From: Candidatus Methylospira mobilis
GTDB taxonomy: Bacteria > Pseudomonadota > Gammaproteobacteria > Methylococcales > Methylococcaceae
NCBI RefSeq assembly: GCF_009498235.1
Contig: NZ_CP044205.1
Location: 863,716-927,715 of the forward strand
Length of the DNA stretch: 64,000 nt
Direction: 5' to 3'
The position numbers and the translations under genes were made by a program. The notes beneath the pieces are model-generated. The model searched no databases. It was not told where the DNA came from and saw nothing but the letters and a program-made list of their open reading frames with translations. Shown one piece after another: positions 15,894 to 25,369 of this stretch (the stretch's first letter is position 1; each line of letters opens with the position of its first letter).

Positions 15894-16287
15894 TTTATCC
15901 TGACAACGAGATCATTCAAGGGATCGTCTGCCCCGTCCGTCATGGTTGCCGGCGTCATGGCCGCCTTGAGTCCGGCCGGGGCGGAATGCGATCCGGATAT
16001 AATCATATGGGGAGATCGTCTATGGCTGGGAGCCAAAGGCCGATTCTCCATACGGATTTTGGTGTGGTTGATCTACCGACACGCCCCCGCATGTCCAAAC
16101 CGCCTTACACCCAAAAAATATTTAATGCGGTAGCCGGATAGTTGGCAAAAGACAAAAAAATACAGACAGAGTCGATCATTACTCATTACCCTGATAGAAT
16201 AATCATGGAATTAGTTAAGCGCCTGCGCATAAACTCAGGTATCGGTCGGACCCGCAGAACAGCTCCCGAAATCCAATAAGGGCTTTT
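15894..16287. other. Intergenic region with dispersed repeat copy 3 (16009-16050)
   Basis: 394 bases without a supported gene. Positions 16009-16050 contain GGGGAGATCGTCTATGGCTG followed by GGAGCCAAAGGCCGATTCTCC, matching the repeat at 4651-4712. The remainder shows no recognisable feature. The promoter of the downstream signalling operon should lie near its end. Confidence 0.45.
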
Positions 16288-17511
16288 ATGAGTCTTGACA
16301 AGAAGAGCAAGCAGAAACTGTCGAAGAGCCAGTTTCTGGTCGGAAAACCTATCGAATTCGACTGTTTCGATGAGCAAGGCGTATTGTTGTTCAGGAAGGG
16401 TCTGGTCATAGATTCCGCGCGCACGCTGGAACATATCCTCGAGCGCGGTTTGTTTGCCCAGATAGGGCAACCGTCGCAGAACACGTCTCAGCCTGCTGCG
16501 TCCGAATCAAGGCGTTTGCTGCTTGGTAAGTGGTCGGAAGCCGATGGTGATGCTGATGCTGATCCTTCGCCTTTCCAATATTTTTCCGGCTTGAACCGGC
16601 AACTGAAACAGCTCTATAGCGATATATGCGCAGAATCGGGGGCTGACGGCCTTGATTTTGCTTCGCGCGTGGGGCGCATCGCCGGTCAGGTGCAATCCCT
16701 GTGCGAGGTTGACTCGAATGCCGCCATCGGTCTTCTACACCTTGACCAGCGCAATCGCTACACTGTTTTCCACCCGCTGCATCGCTCGGTAGTCTGCAAT
16801 CTGGTCGGAAAACGCTACGGTTATTCCGAAGAAGAGTGTAAACGCATTATCTGTGCCGCTTTGACCTGCGATTTGTCCACGCTCGAACTTCAGGAAAAAC
16901 TCAACAACCAGGTAGCGCCATTGAGCCCTGAGCAACAGGCCAGTCTCCGAAATCATCCCGGCGATTCGGTCAGATTATTACGCGAACTGGGCGTTACCGA
17001 CGAAGAATGGATTACTGCCGTCAACCAGCATCATGAAACTCTTTGCCAGTCCGGGTATCCGGGCGGAATACACCGCGACGAAGTCACTGTGTGGTCACGG
17101 CTGATTAAGCTTTCGGACAGCTATACCGCCATGATCACCCCGCGCCGCTATAAGCAGGCCATTACCTCCCAGCATGCCATGCGTACCCTGTTTTTGGCAC
17201 GCGGCAGCCAGGTTGACGAGCATCTTACGATACTTTTTGTGAAAGCTTTGGGGGTATTTCCGCCGGGCGCTTTTGTCAAACTGGCAAACGGCGAGACCGC
17301 TGTCGTCGTCCGCCGCGGCAAGGATTCGAAAGCGCCGATGGTTAAAAGCGTGGTCGGCCCGCGCGGTGCGCCGCTCAATAGACCGTGTTTGCGCGATACT
17401 CAAATCAAACAGTTCGAGATTCGAGGCGTGGTTGAGCGAGACGGTGTCGCTGATATCGATCTGAATCAGCTTTGGGATTACACGCGGGGATCAAATGATG
17501 AACGTGGATGA
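16288..17511 (+). CDS. Degenerate HD-GYP-type signalling protein
   Basis: 407 residues. Residues 1-100 resemble the N-terminal region of many HD-GYP proteins (VGKPIEFDCFDEQGVLLFRKG). Residues 160-300 are an HD-GYP core with HPLHRSV, RNHPGDSVRLLRELG, NQHHETLCQSGYPGGI and LIKLSDSYTAM. The HD pair itself is altered: ALTCDLST has Cys at 194 in place of the metal-binding His. A C-terminal PilZ-like or SH3-like tail (GAFVKLANGETAVVV) follows. Active HD-GYP proteins hydrolyse c-di-GMP; the lost His makes activity doubtful. It overlaps the next gene, a histidine kinase, by 17 bases. Confidence 0.75.
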   Translation: MSLDKKSKQKLSKSQFLVGKPIEFDCFDEQGVLLFRKGLVIDSARTLEHILERGLFAQIGQPSQNTSQPAASESRRLLLGKWSEADGDADADPSPFQYFSGLNRQLKQLYSDICAESGADGLDFASRVGRIAGQVQSLCEVDSNAAIGLLHLDQRNRYTVFHPLHRSVVCNLVGKRYGYSEEECKRIICAALTCDLSTLELQEKLNNQVAPLSPEQQASLRNHPGDSVRLLRELGVTDEEWITAVNQHHETLCQSGYPGGIHRDEVTVWSRLIKLSDSYTAMITPRRYKQAITSQHAMRTLFLARGSQVDEHLTILFVKALGVFPPGAFVKLANGETAVVVRRGKDSKAPMVKSVVGPRGAPLNRPCLRDTQIKQFEIRGVVERDGVADIDLNQLWDYTRGSNDERG

Positions 17512-18583
17512 TGGGTCCGAGATGACGTCGAACAATGTACCTGCGGAAAGCTATGACCCCTATTTTAAGGAAGAGAATCTGGCTGCGCAGACGCGACGCT
17601 TTATCGCTACGTCGACGGATATTCCCGCAGACGCGCATGGCGCGCTGGTCGATATTCTGGTTGCCTACGAGTCGCTGCTGCGCGAAACCAAGCAACTGCT
17701 GCGCCAGGCGGACAAATTCAATCTTCGCCACAAGCGTGCAAACGAAAAGCTGAAGCGCCAGTACGAAGAACTTAAGACGACGCAGGCGCGCCTGCAGCAA
17801 GCCGAGCGCATGGCCTCCCTGTCGCTGATAGTTGCAGGCGTCGCTCATGAGGTCAATACGCCCGTTGGGATTTCGATCACTGCAGCGAGTCACCTGCAGG
17901 ACACCAGCAAGCAGTTCGACGAGATGTTTAATGCAGGCCAAATGAAAAAAACCGACCTGCGCAACTACATTTCCAGGACAAAGGAAATAACCGAATTGTT
18001 GACGACAAACCTGCAGAGAGCCGCGGAACTGATCACCAGTTTCAAACAGGTTTCTGTCGATCAGACCAGTCAGAAACGCAGGGTATTCAATCTTAAAAAA
18101 ACTATTCTGGAAACCCTGAACAGCCTGGGGCATCTTCGCAAGAGCAGCTCGCGAACTTTCGATCTGGACTGTCCAGACGCCATCGTCATGGATTCTTTTC
18201 CCGGCGCGCTTTCGCAAGTCATCATAAATCTGGTGATGAACGCGAATATCCACGCGTTTGACGACACAGGAGACGGACATATTGCCATTACAGCTGATGC
18301 CGATACGGATGAGGTGACGTTGAAGGTGGCCGACAATGGCAAAGGCATTTCCACGGGGAATCTGAAGCATATATTTGATCCGTTTTTTACAACGCGGCGT
18401 GGTCAGGGAGGCAGCGGCCTGGGATTACACCTGGTTTTCAATATGGTGACAGGTCCCCTGGGCGGCAGTATCGAAGTTAAGAGCACAGAAGGTTCAGGCA
18501 CCTGTTTCACGCTGAAGCTCCCGCTGGTCGCACATGACGAACCGGAAGCCGTCACACCGATTCATGAATTTCAAGAGGCATGA
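17495..18583 (+). CDS. Cytosolic sensor histidine kinase
   Basis: 362 residues, no membrane segment or signal peptide. A coiled coil spans about residues 55-105, followed by the H-box GVAHEVNTPVGI with phospho-acceptor His118. The ATPase domain has an N-box (VIINLVMNANIHAF), G1 (VADNGKGIS), F-box (FDPFFTTRRGQ) and G2 (GGSGLGLHLVFNMV). The start overlaps the HD-GYP-like gene, and the response regulator gene begins one base after its stop, so the three form one signalling operon. The input signal is unknown; the partner proteins may supply it. Confidence 0.88.
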   Translation: MMNVDDGSEMTSNNVPAESYDPYFKEENLAAQTRRFIATSTDIPADAHGALVDILVAYESLLRETKQLLRQADKFNLRHKRANEKLKRQYEELKTTQARLQQAERMASLSLIVAGVAHEVNTPVGISITAASHLQDTSKQFDEMFNAGQMKKTDLRNYISRTKEITELLTTNLQRAAELITSFKQVSVDQTSQKRRVFNLKKTILETLNSLGHLRKSSSRTFDLDCPDAIVMDSFPGALSQVIINLVMNANIHAFDDTGDGHIAITADADTDEVTLKVADNGKGISTGNLKHIFDPFFTTRRGQGGSGLGLHLVFNMVTGPLGGSIEVKSTEGSGTCFTLKLPLVAHDEPEAVTPIHEFQEA

Positions 18584-18584
18584 C

Positions 18585-20171
18585 ATGAACTTACACTCTC
18601 CCCAGGAATTGGTCGATATTCTTGACGACGATGGCTTGCTGTTTGCCGAAGAAACAGACGCGTTAAGCGGCGAGGCTGAGCCAACCTGGAAAATAATGAT
18701 CGCTGACGACGACATCGACGTCCATACCGTCACGAAATTGGTATTTCACGATTTCAGTTTCAAAGGGCGCAGTCTTCAATTCATCGATGCCTATTCAGGT
18801 GATGAAGCCTGCAATCTGCTGACGCAACATCCCGACACGGCTGTCATTCTCCTTGATGTGGTCATGGAAAGCGAACACGCCGGACTCGACACGGTCAAGC
18901 GGATACGTAAGGAAATCGACAATACCCTGGTACGCATCATTTTGCGTACCGGGCAGCCTGGGCAAGCGCCGGAGCAACATGTAGTCGTGGATTACGATAT
19001 CAACGACTATAAGTCCAAAACCGAGTTGACATCTCAGAAGCTGTTTACCTCACTGATCGTTGCGCTGAGGTCTTTCAACGACTTGAAATCGATAGATGCC
19101 AACCGGCGCAGCGTGATGAAAATCCTGGATGCGTCGAGCCATCTGGATTTCAAGTCGTTGCGCGTGTTTGTTTCCGGGATGCTGATGCAGTTGGCCAACT
19201 TGCTGGAGTTCGAAGAGGACGAGCTTATTCTGATACAGCAACGCGAGAACAGCGGGTTGCTTCAAATCATTGCCGCCAGCGGAAACTATGAGCCATTCAT
19301 CGGTGATTCTGCTCAGGAGGTGTTCGGCTGTGATGTTTGTAATACGATACAACAGGTTATAGATGAGCAAACCAACCTGATCCACCCCGGTTATGGTGTT
19401 TACGTTGCCGGTGAAAAAGCCCTGGACAATGTAGTCGTCTATGTAGATGGCTCGAAAACCCCGAAAATCCTCGGTAAAGTCGATCTTGCTCTGGTGAAGG
19501 TATTTTGCGAGAAGATCCTGCTTGCTTACGAGAACTGCGATTTGCTCGCGGAGCTTCAGACCGATCTGGAAACCGGCGTGGCTGTGCTGGCTAAAATGGC
19601 CAACCCATCTTATTCCGAGCCGGCAGCTCATGCCAAGTATATTGGTATGTTAAGCCGGGATATAGCTGAAGTCCTCGCCTGCCATCAGTGGGATGGGTAC
19701 GTCGTCAGCCGCCCTGTTCGCAATCGCATCACATCCGCCGCGATGCTGTGCGACATCGGCAATTATAAGTTATCCGACGCGCTATGGAGCAATACCGGGG
19801 TACTTGGCGAGAACGAACGCGACCAGATCCGTACGCACCCGATTCGGGGTGCTGAATTTCTGGCTGAAAATATGGTGAACTCATGCGTAAATGGCGTTTT
19901 TTCGCTCGCATGTGAAATTATTCGCTCGCATCATGAACGTTACGATGGTTCGGGTTACCCGCTGGGTCTGTCAGGAGATGATATCCCGCTTGTAGGCCGG
20001 ATTGTAGCGATTGCCGATAGCTTTATCGCGATGACTTCATTACGACCTTACCGTCAGGCCCTCTCTTACGAAGAAGCGATTGGAGTGATTGAGGCGGCTT
20101 CCGGTCATCTTTTTGACCCGGTTGTTGTCCATGCGTTCCTTGAGGTCGCCGGCAATTACCGGCAAAGCTAG
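18585..20171 (+). CDS. Response regulator with central DUF3369-like region and HD-GYP domain
   Basis: 528 residues. The receiver domain (about 35-160) has acidic D41-D43 and phospho-acceptor Asp91 in VILLDVVME. A central sensor region (about 170-320) resembles DUF3369. The HD-GYP domain (about 340-525) keeps HHERYDGSGYPLGLSGDDIP and AIADSFIAMTSLRPYRQA, but the HD pair reads MLCDIGNY, with Cys389 replacing the metal His, as in the first gene of this operon. Response regulators of this build usually degrade c-di-GMP. Here the phosphodiesterase may be inactive or altered. The ATG at 18585 directly follows the kinase stop. Confidence 0.88.
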   Translation: MNLHSPQELVDILDDDGLLFAEETDALSGEAEPTWKIMIADDDIDVHTVTKLVFHDFSFKGRSLQFIDAYSGDEACNLLTQHPDTAVILLDVVMESEHAGLDTVKRIRKEIDNTLVRIILRTGQPGQAPEQHVVVDYDINDYKSKTELTSQKLFTSLIVALRSFNDLKSIDANRRSVMKILDASSHLDFKSLRVFVSGMLMQLANLLEFEEDELILIQQRENSGLLQIIAASGNYEPFIGDSAQEVFGCDVCNTIQQVIDEQTNLIHPGYGVYVAGEKALDNVVVYVDGSKTPKILGKVDLALVKVFCEKILLAYENCDLLAELQTDLETGVAVLAKMANPSYSEPAAHAKYIGMLSRDIAEVLACHQWDGYVVSRPVRNRITSAAMLCDIGNYKLSDALWSNTGVLGENERDQIRTHPIRGAEFLAENMVNSCVNGVFSLACEIIRSHHERYDGSGYPLGLSGDDIPLVGRIVAIADSFIAMTSLRPYRQALSYEEAIGVIEAASGHLFDPVVVHAFLEVAGNYRQS

Positions 20172-20367
20172 CGAACGGATGATGCCGGAACGGCAGTATC
20201 AACCAACGACCCGTGAGTACGGACGGTTGTTCAGCGCAGCGGTTTCATGCATTACATTACAGTCCCTTCTTGATGATGCGTTTTCCGTGGAAGGCTCTAA
20301 CGAGCCGGCATGGTTACGCCCCGGTCGATCAAATTCCGTGTGTGAATTATCCTGCGCATCACTACAA

Positions 20368-21780
20368 TTATTCCATCGCAATGGATGTTGATGGCTGCGG
20401 TGGCGGCGGCGATGGTGTTGCGCCGAGCACAGTCACCGGGACGCCGAGAGCGGCCCATCGATACAACCAGCCGGCTTCTTCCTCTGCATTGGGCCACCGC
20501 TGATTGTGCTCGCGCGTGGACATGTTGACGCAGCCATGACTGGCAGGGTGGCCGAAGCTGTTATGCCACCACGCGCCGTGAAACGCATATTCCGCATGAA
20601 AATACTGCGCGTAAGGCACGTTCTCGACTATGTAATGCCCTTTTTCCCCTTTCTTGGCTTTGCTTTTCATGGTTTTAATTGGGAAGCGCGCATAAATGTA
20701 AAACGAGCCGGCAACCGTGGGTGTCTTGGGTTTACCGGTGCTGACCTTGAAGGTTTGAATTGCCTGGCCGTTTTCCATCGCAACCATGGTCTGCGTATCG
20801 AGGTAAACAAAAATTCGCCGGTCGGTACCGGTGGTAAAACTGAAGTCTAACGGCGGCTCCGGCTGTCCTCCCTGCACCGACAGGAGCTCGCCTTTAGGTT
20901 CGACCTTGATGGTGCTGGATGCCGGCCATCCGGCTTTGGGCGTAAACTGCAGCCGGTTTTCGCTGATCCAATTCCATTTCCCGCTGATTTCGTTTCCATT
21001 ACGCGTTGTTATCAGAATTTGATGGCCCGCTTCCTCCTTATTGGCCAGCGCTTCGCTGAACGTAATTTGCAGCGGTATGGCCGAGCCGATATTCTGTGCG
21101 CCGCGCAGATTGGCTTCGGCGGAAATCGGGTGTGGAACAGTGACGTTGAGGTCGAAATCAGGAAGCGGAATGTCGTTTGCCGTTGCCCATTTGATCCTTA
21201 GCGGATAAGTCTGGTTTGGCTCATAATGACCGGCGAGGAGCCGGAACGATAGCCGGGCCGCGTCGGGCTGTACCGTTATGTCGAGAGCGCTATCCGCCTC
21301 GAGCTTTCCCACCGGGCGGTCGAATCTAAGTGTCAAGGAACCGTCCGGAGCAAGGGTGCGCTGTGGCGAACCGCCTTCCAGTACGGGAATGGCGGCGGTT
21401 TCGAAGTGCAACACTTGGGTTTGCTCCTGCATGAACCAGGGCCGTTTAACTATAGCGGTAACAGTGTAGCTTTTACCGAAAGCCAGAGGGCTGTTCAAAG
21501 TATAATGCTTAAGGTTTTTTGTGTCCGTAATCACAGTGCCGCCGGCTTCGCGCAGCTCTATCTCCGCAAATTGCGTTCCGATGCCGACGACATCCAGTTT
21601 GACCGGAGTATTCGGGTCGACCATCACGCTGCCGTCAGGCGGACTCATCACCATCCCATATACGGAAAAGTTTGGGCTGAATAAAACCCCGCCCAGGCCT
21701 GCAGCTGCGGCTAGCACTATTGCTACAACCACGAGTCCCGTCCACCCCGGACCGGCATGCGCGTTTGCAGAGTTTTTCAC
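20368..21780 (-). CDS. L,D-transpeptidase (YkuD) with Ig-like domains
   Basis: 470 residues. One N-terminal membrane anchor (about residues 14-35) places it at the periplasmic face of the inner membrane. Residues 40-330 form beta-sandwich Ig-like repeats (for example RLSFRLLAGHYEPNQTYPLR and ITFSEALANKEE). The C-terminal YkuD domain carries the catalytic signature HGAWWHNSFG then HPASHGCVNMS. It cross-links or modifies peptidoglycan, or attaches proteins to it. The start is GTG with AAGGAG upstream. The very C-terminus is Pro-rich. The gap 20172-20367 after the HD-GYP gene shows nothing notable. Confidence 0.88.
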   Translation of the reverse strand: MKNSANAHAGPGWTGLVVVAIVLAAAAGLGGVLFSPNFSVYGMVMSPPDGSVMVDPNTPVKLDVVGIGTQFAEIELREAGGTVITDTKNLKHYTLNSPLAFGKSYTVTAIVKRPWFMQEQTQVLHFETAAIPVLEGGSPQRTLAPDGSLTLRFDRPVGKLEADSALDITVQPDAARLSFRLLAGHYEPNQTYPLRIKWATANDIPLPDFDLNVTVPHPISAEANLRGAQNIGSAIPLQITFSEALANKEEAGHQILITTRNGNEISGKWNWISENRLQFTPKAGWPASSTIKVEPKGELLSVQGGQPEPPLDFSFTTGTDRRIFVYLDTQTMVAMENGQAIQTFKVSTGKPKTPTVAGSFYIYARFPIKTMKSKAKKGEKGHYIVENVPYAQYFHAEYAFHGAWWHNSFGHPASHGCVNMSTREHNQRWPNAEEEAGWLYRWAALGVPVTVLGATPSPPPPQPSTSIAME

Positions 21781-22001
21781 TACATTACTCCTTACCTTCA
21801 GGGAACTTGATCAATTCTATCGAATTTAACGGGATTTAAAGTATATTTCCACTATTTTGTTAAATTGAGCGTAAATTTCCGGTTGCCGTGGCCGCTGTCT
21901 CTTGCCCGCCCGTCGTTATAGAATATATCCGGCCCGGAATGCGCATGGTGCGGGTGTGATATGATCCTCGGCCGCATCATGTTCACAGAGAATAAATAAT
22001 C

Positions 22002-22610
22002 ATGCGTTTTATAATATCGTTATTGCTCATAGCCTCGATCTGTCCGGCTGCGTCGGCAGTACAGGTTCCCACATCAACAAACGGCAAAAAAATGACTGAA
22101 AATACCATACAAGTAAAGCTGGAAACGACGCTAGGCGATATTATTTTGCAACTGGACAAGGAGAAGGCGCCGGTTTCGGTCGGCAACTTTCTGGTTTATG
22201 TTAAGGAAGGCCAATATAATAACACTATATTTCATCGTGTTATTTCTGGCTTCATGGCTCAGGGCGGCGGGTTCGATACCGATTTTAAACAAAAGCCGAC
22301 ACACGATCCGATCAAAAACGAAGCCAATAACGGTTTGAGCAACGAGCGTGGCACCATTGCAATGGCGCGAACCTCAAACCCTGAGTCCGCCACCGCTCAG
22401 TTTTTCATCAACTACAAAAACAACGACTTTCTGAATTTCAAAAGCGAAACGCCGCAGGGTTGGGGGTATGCCGTGTTCGGCAAAGTGGTGGACGGCATGG
22501 ATGTTGTGGACGCCATGGCCAAAATTCCTACCGGCGCGGGCGGCCCGATGCCCAGCGATGTACCGCAAACCCCGATCGTGATAAACAAAGCAACCGTAAT
22601 CTCCGAATAG
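22002..22610 (+). CDS. Cyclophilin-type peptidyl-prolyl isomerase, exported
   Basis: 202 residues. A signal peptide covers the first 19 or so residues ([19 protein letters not shown]). The cyclophilin domain follows, with [20 protein letters not shown], then [40 protein letters not shown], and [20 protein letters not shown]. An internal ATG (MTENTIQ, 22092) would give a cytosolic PpiB-like product, so dual localisation is possible. It precedes lpxH but a strong palindrome lies between them. Confidence 0.9.
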   Translation: MRFIISLLLIASICPAASAVQVPTSTNGKKMTENTIQVKLETTLGDIILQLDKEKAPVSVGNFLVYVKEGQYNNTIFHRVISGFMAQGGGFDTDFKQKPTHDPIKNEANNGLSNERGTIAMARTSNPESATAQFFINYKNNDFLNFKSETPQGWGYAVFGKVVDGMDVVDAMAKIPTGAGGPMPSDVPQTPIVINKATVISE

Positions 22611-22671
22611 TTGATGGAAACGCTGAATAAAACCCCCCGTTCATGATTCGACAGGGCTTTTCCTTTTCCCA

Positions 22672-22707
22672 GCGACTACGCTCAGATCCGGCTCTGAGCG
22701 TAGTCGC
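22672..22707. repeat. Perfect 15-bp inverted repeat
   Basis: GCGACTACGCTCAGA and TCTGAGCGTAGTCGC are separated by TCCGGC. It lies between the cyclophilin gene and lpxH, 62 bases after the cyclophilin stop. It could end the cyclophilin transcript (there is no T-tract) or be a REP-type element. Confidence 0.65.
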
Positions 22708-22746
22708 GGGTCTCTCCGCGTATGGCAACGATCTGACTACCCTAAT

Positions 22747-23463
22747 ATGAACAAACGTATCGCTTTTATTTCCGACCTGCACTTAAGCGAAGCGCGTCCG
22801 GAGATAACGCAGTGTTTTTTTGATTTCGTCCGGGAACAGGGAGATACGCTGAGCGCGCTCTATATATTGGGCGACCTCTTTGACGCCTACATCGGCGATG
22901 ACGATAGATCCCCGTTGCAGCAAGCAGTCCGGTATGCGTTGCTTAGACTTAACCAGGAAGGCGTCAAGGTTTATTTGCAGCTCGGCAATCGTGATTTTCT
23001 GTTGGGAGCCGGATTCGGCGGCGCTACCGGCGTGGTGTTGCTGGATGAATACGCAGTCGTTGATCTGGGTGGACAACGGGTGCTGCTGACGCATGGAGAT
23101 CTGCTTTGTACCGACGATGTAAAATATCAGACCGCTCGTGCGCGTATTCGCACGCCGGAGTGGAAACGGAACGCGCTTTCCAAACCGCTGTGGATTAGAA
23201 AACTGTATGCGTGCTGGTATCGGTATCGTAGCGGCGTCGATAAGTCGAAGAAAACGCAATACGTGATGGACGTCAATCAGGCGGCTGTCATTGCTGCGTT
23301 GGAGCAGCATAACGTGACCGCGCTGATCCATGGGCATACCCATAGACCGGGAATGCATCGGCTTAGCGTTCATGGGAAGCCGGCGCGCCGTTTTGTACTC
23401 GGTGAATGGAATCCTGGAGGCGCCGTGTTGTACTGGACGTTGGAGGGCGGCTTTAAGCTTTAA
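22747..23463 (+). CDS. lpxH: UDP-2,3-diacylglucosamine diphosphatase LpxH
   Basis: 238 residues, calcineurin-like metallophosphoesterase. It cleaves UDP-2,3-diacylglucosamine to lipid X in lipid A synthesis at the inner membrane. Metal-site motifs are in order: ISDLHLSEARPE, ILGDLFDAYIGDDD, LGNRDFLLG, LTHGDLLCTDD and LIHGHTHRPGMH. The length and motif spacing match LpxH, which shows that this organism makes lipid A. Confidence 0.93.
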   Translation: MNKRIAFISDLHLSEARPEITQCFFDFVREQGDTLSALYILGDLFDAYIGDDDRSPLQQAVRYALLRLNQEGVKVYLQLGNRDFLLGAGFGGATGVVLLDEYAVVDLGGQRVLLTHGDLLCTDDVKYQTARARIRTPEWKRNALSKPLWIRKLYACWYRYRSGVDKSKKTQYVMDVNQAAVIAALEQHNVTALIHGHTHRPGMHRLSVHGKPARRFVLGEWNPGGAVLYWTLEGGFKL

Positions 23464-23515
23464 GCCGGCGCGTTAAAGCATCCTTTCCGCTCTACCGCCA
23501 TATTACCTATCGAGA

Positions 23516-24131
23516 TCAACTTTTCGCTAATTCCAGCATCTTATCTAAAAGTTGTTGAAGCTTCGGACATTTTTGGCAGGCGATGCCTGGATCGAGTTTT
23601 CCGAAAAGCTCTCTCCCATTTACCACCTTTTTGTATGAGCGCTTGGTATGCAGTGGATAAAGACGTTCAAGCAGTTTTGCTGGCGGCTCGGTAAAGTACA
23701 CTGTCTCTGGATGTTGAATTTTTTTCGGGAAGGCGCGCGGGACTTCTAATGGAAAATCTCTGGATTGCTGAGTAGCCATGCCTCCACTTCGTGGACCGCA
23801 AAAAACTGAAAAAACTTTGGCTGCCCGACTTTTTTTTCTATATATTGTTTTGCCCAATCGTAACGCGCTTCATATCCGGTTAAATGTACTGGATAGAAAG
23901 TAGGTCCGTAAAAATCCAACAAGGAAATTATTGCAATAATTTCATCTTTACGCGGGCCGTTCAGATGCATTTCAGCTTTTTTGGGGCGTCTTTAACTCAC
24001 TCCGGCCAACCTTCGAAGCGCACGGTTTTAATTCCGACAGAACTGGTTAATTGTGGGTCGAGCCATCTTTTTAAAAATTGTGGCAATGCTTTATCTCCCG
24101 TATAGCCCTCGACAAAAAGGATGAACTTCAT
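23516..24131 (-). pseudogene. Broken DUF4276 gene (partner of the AAA ATPase)
   Basis: The start MKFILFVEGYTGDKALPQFL is typical of DUF4276. The frame then hits TGA (23997-23999) inside GWPE*VKDAPKK, loses one A in the run at 23977-23982 before AEMHLNGPRKDEIIAIISLL, and loses one T near 23752 between NPEIF and PLEVPRAFPKKIQHP. It ends with KLDPGIACQKCPKLQQLL. Repairing one nonsense codon and two indels gives a protein of about 205 residues, the family size. Its ATG overlaps the stop of the AAA gene (ATGA). DUF4276 proteins are TOPRIM-like and often pair with AAA ATPases in OLD- or Abi-type defence modules (inference). Confidence 0.7.
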
Positions 24132-25313
24132 TGCATTTGCTTCAGTTCTCCTGATTTAAAAAGAGTTCCGAGCGAGTATCCCTCCAACCAGTAGTCAAGA
24201 TCGCTCTCTTGTATGGTTCGCAGAGTCGTTTCACCGTTTTCCCATTTGGCTACAGTTGTTGTCGGTCGTGTTTCGTCGAAAGCATCCAGAAGTTGTGGCG
24301 AATGTGTAGTTAGTATGATCTGCGATTGTGAGGAGGCATCGACTGCGTATTCTGCAATAACAGGAAGCATTGACGGATGTAGGCCGGTTTCCGGCTCGTC
24401 TACGGCGATGACAGGCGCGGGTGATGGACTTGCCAATACCGCTAAGCAAAAATAGAAAACGGAGGGTTCCATCTGAAAGTTCAGCGGCAGATTGTTCGCG
24501 TTTCAGTGACCTCCAGCGTACTCTCAGTTGAATTCTTTGATCGGCGGCAGGAGGGAAAATAAGCTCTTCAAAGTCATCGCCAAATGCCGCCTTCATAGCG
24601 GAATTGATGTCATTTTTGAAATCGCGATCGCCTGTGTAAAGAGTGTGTAAGACTGATATGAGATTTTGGCCGTCCGGGTCAACCCGTCGTTCCATGCGGG
24701 CAATAGCAGGTTGACGAATAATTGCATCTGGACTGGTATTCAAATCACGATAAACGGCTATGGAGGAAAGCGCTCTTTGAAAAGGTGGTATGGATTTGTT
24801 ATGAATAAATGGCCCGGATGCTATGGAAAGAAGATTTTCTTCATCGGCTACAAATTCTTCCGGCGTGGTAAACTTACGTTTATGCTCTTTGAAAATTACG
24901 GCGTTTTTTGCATGCCTTTCCAGAAACGTGAACGGTTTCTTTTCTGTTCCTTTTCTGACTTTATGGGAGTTTATTAAATGCTCCTGGCCTATTCTATATG
25001 AACTTCCTGATCCAAGCCTTACCAGTTCCAACTCGTATTCTTCCTGCCCTAATTCTCCGCCTACAGGTTCTGTTTTCATCGAGAACTTGATCGAAGTCGC
25101 TGCGCCGTCCCAAACTATCGGGTCCATTCCACCCAGCGACTGAATATATTTTCCGAGTCTCCCTTGCGACGAAACTGAAATCAGCTCCAGGAAACGCAGT
25201 AAATTGGACTTTCCCGTGCCATTTGGGCCTATGATTAGATTGAGGTTGCCGGGAGACCAGCTTATGTTTCGGAGAGAGCGAAAGCCTTCAATATCCAGTT
25301 TTGTGATTTTCAT
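24128..25313 (-). pseudogene. Frameshifted AAA ATPase (AAA_21/OLD-like)
   Basis: Residues 1-290 read MKITKLDIEGFRSLRNISWS, Walker A IIGPNGTGKSNLLRFLELIS, and signature LSDGTLRFLF. At a run of five T bases (24448-24452, minus-strand sense) the frame shifts by one; the correct continuation, AVLASPSPAPVIAVDEPETG then LTTHSPQLLDAF (Walker B and H-loop), is in another frame and runs to 24128. The main frame instead reads into unrelated residues. Removing one T restores a protein of about 395 residues. Unless this run slips, the ATPase lacks Walker B and is dead. It forms a coupled pair with the broken DUF4276 gene. Confidence 0.75.
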
Positions 25314-25369
25314 TTTTTTCCGTTAAATTTGGATTGATCGAAGCTGTTCTCCGCAGTCAGTTGCGGCCT

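Noticed and set aside
17405..18370. A 321-codon frame on the minus strand
   Set aside because: It is antisense to the histidine kinase and HD-GYP genes, which have clear family motifs; the antisense product has none.
24128..25313. Programmed frameshift in the AAA ATPase
   Set aside because: Possible because of the T5 run, but the coupled DUF4276 gene carries independent inactivating changes, so decay is the simpler explanation.
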